Assembly: GCA_035610835.1 (NCBI GenBank)
Contig: CM069447.1
Location: 64,575,060 to 64,639,059, forward strand
Source of the DNA: Ophiura sarsii
Lineage: Eukaryota > Echinodermata > Ophiuroidea > Amphilepidida > Ophiuridae
Reading direction: 5' to 3'
DNA: 64,000 nucleotides
Part shown: positions 62,656-64,000 of the stretch, piece by piece
Layout: the number at the start of each line of letters is the position of its first letter
How positions within the stretch are numbered: the first letter of the stretch is position 1
Translations under genes and position numbers: made by a program
The notes under the pieces: model-generated
Databases searched by the model: none
Told to the model about the DNA's origin: nothing
Seen by the model: only the letters and a program-made list of their open reading frames with translations

Positions 62656-63030
62656 AGGCATATTATTTGATCTTTTCCAGAATGCGCACTCTATTCATGA
62701 TTTTTTTTAGAAGGTAGATTTTCTTGCAGATTTACATTTATGATCATAAATCGAACATACATTCCAAGTTACAGAGCGATACGATTCCTAATTACTTCAA
62801 AATCATGGTTTTAGAGTGAATTTAGAGTGAAAATCTAAACTGTCGTGTTATCATGACAGTTTATTTTCACTCTAAAACCATGATTTTGAAGTAATTAAGA
62901 ATCGTGTCGCCCTGTAACTTGGAATGTATGTACGATTTATGATCAGAAATGTAAATCTGGAAGAAAATCTGCTTTCAATTTTGTTTTTCGATGTTGAGGG
63001 CGTTCCCTGGAAAGATCACATAATATACCT
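62656..63030. mobile_element. TTAA-flanked foldback MITE with about 100-bp arms
   Basis: TTAA flanks both ends (62,652-62,655; 63,031-63,034). Outer ends AGGCATATTATTTGATCTTTTCC and AGGTATATTATGTGATCTTTCC are inverted; inner arms around GATTTACATTTMTGATCATAAATC and CAAAATCATGGTTTTAGAGTG continue the fold. It is end-related to the MITEs at 3,210 and 18,188. Confidence 0.75.
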
Positions 63031-63208
63031 TTAACAAACGATAACAAATTTCGACTATTTTGCGACCATTCGCGCAGGATATCTGGAAAACTAAAGGGGC
63101 TAGGACCTTCAAATATAGCCAGAATACGGTTAATAAGATAAGCTTTAAAATGTACTAGAATGGAGACTCTAACCTTATGATAACATATTTTGTACATCTC
63201 CATAAAAA

Positions 63209-63450
<242 letters not shown>

Positions 63451-63600
63451 ACTTAATACACTTGCAGATGTTATTAATACTATTGTATGTGTACAATATA
63501 TTAAATACCTCTTTGTGATAAATCTCAATGCAATACATATAAAATGATAAATCGTGGTACATGTAGTAATAGAATATGCGTTGTGTACTTCTTAATTTAG

Positions 63601-63843
63601 ATCAAGAGAAACCAATCATCAGCAATGTTCCAGTCGATATCGTTCAAGACACCAACAGTGGTGTCGCGATTGCTACAGTGAAATGGATAGCGCCCTCAGC
63701 AAGTGATAATTCCGGTTCTGTTACATTGACAGCAACTCATAGCCCTGGCGTATCATTCGCTATAGGTGCAACTGCGGTTAATTACACAGCGATGGATCTG
63801 TATCGGAACGTCGCCACATCGAGATTTAGTGTCACAATCCAAG
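63601..63843 (+). CDS. Gene C exon: HYR domain 2
   Basis: 243 bp, phase 1 to 1, acceptor CTTAATTTAG, donor GTATGT. The peptide QEKPIISNVPVDIVQ, VKWIAPSASDNSGS, FAIGATAVNYTAMDLYRN is nearly the same as the gene B HYR exons, and both flanking introns also match gene B. A recent copy or gene conversion between the two genes is likely. The gene continues beyond the window. Confidence 0.9.
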
Positions 63844-64000
63844 GTATGTGTTCAACGTGATTTTCTTATTCTTCCTTAACCTCAGTGTATACGAGTGGGA
63901 TGGTATTAGATGATTGGTTTATAGTAGAAGTCAGGAGACTCTACAGATAGTAAACATTTGTCAAAGGATATATTAATTACCACTTTGTGATACATCTCAC
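63844..64000. other. Gene C intron start, cut by the window edge
   Basis: It matches the gene B intron after HYR 3 (about 22,985-23,150). The next exon is outside the window. Confidence 0.6.

Overview
The window is animal genomic DNA, most likely from a marine invertebrate deuterostome (hemichordate, echinoderm or amphioxus-like). It holds split genes with GT-AG introns, expanded extracellular domains (discoidin/F5-8C, C-type lectin, HYR), many MITEs, a SINE, non-LTR retrotransposon ends and long G or C runs. The lineage is inferred from this style, not proven.

Region 1 (about 2.8-16.1 kb, minus strand) is host gene A. Nine phase-compatible exons encode a secreted protein: signal peptide, short helix, F5/8C domain, 33-residue linker, second F5/8C domain and the first half of a C-type lectin domain. 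The rest lies to the left or is not recognisable. Its introns are packed with MITEs, a degenerate tandem repeat family and a foldback element.

Region 2 (18.0-23.8 kb, plus strand) is host gene B: signal-peptide exon, a Cys-containing domain exon I do not recognise, then HYR exons of exactly 243 bp. The first three HYR exons start exactly 423 bp apart, so exon plus intron was tandemly amplified. A fourth HYR exon carries a one-base frameshift. Region 4 (57.7-64 kb, plus strand) is its paralogue, gene C, with the same exon order and phases, running off the right edge.

Region 3 (25,716-47,076) is a 21.4 kb Polinton/Maverick (adintovirus-like) element flanked by GGCCT target duplications. It carries a major capsid protein, a penton-like minor capsid protein, an A32/FtsK-type packaging ATPase, a retroviral-type integrase, a protein-primed family B DNA polymerase, a phage-tail-fibre-like protein with a lectin-like head, and a set of membrane and hypothetical proteins. 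I found no adenovirus-type protease. Both ends carry a perfect 82-bp inverted repeat (a potential hairpin) inside the terminal repeat. The left end has acquired a copy of the start of the polymerase gene together with an internal copy of the terminus. Divergent gene pairs and TATATA-type tracts just upstream of start codons suggest shared promoters.

The polymerase gene is broken twice: by a 3,556-bp DNA transposon with TAGT target duplications, about 170-bp inverted repeats and a decayed protein with an XPG/FEN1-like nuclease signature and a CXC cysteine domain, and by a frameshift before motif C. The Polinton is therefore probably no longer able to replicate on its own.

The rest (47-57.6 kb and intergenic space) is repeat-rich: about 2 kb of GATTRT low-complexity sequence, a polypurine tract, a TA-flanked 1.06-kb mariner-like element and short tandem repeats. 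I see no convincing gene there.
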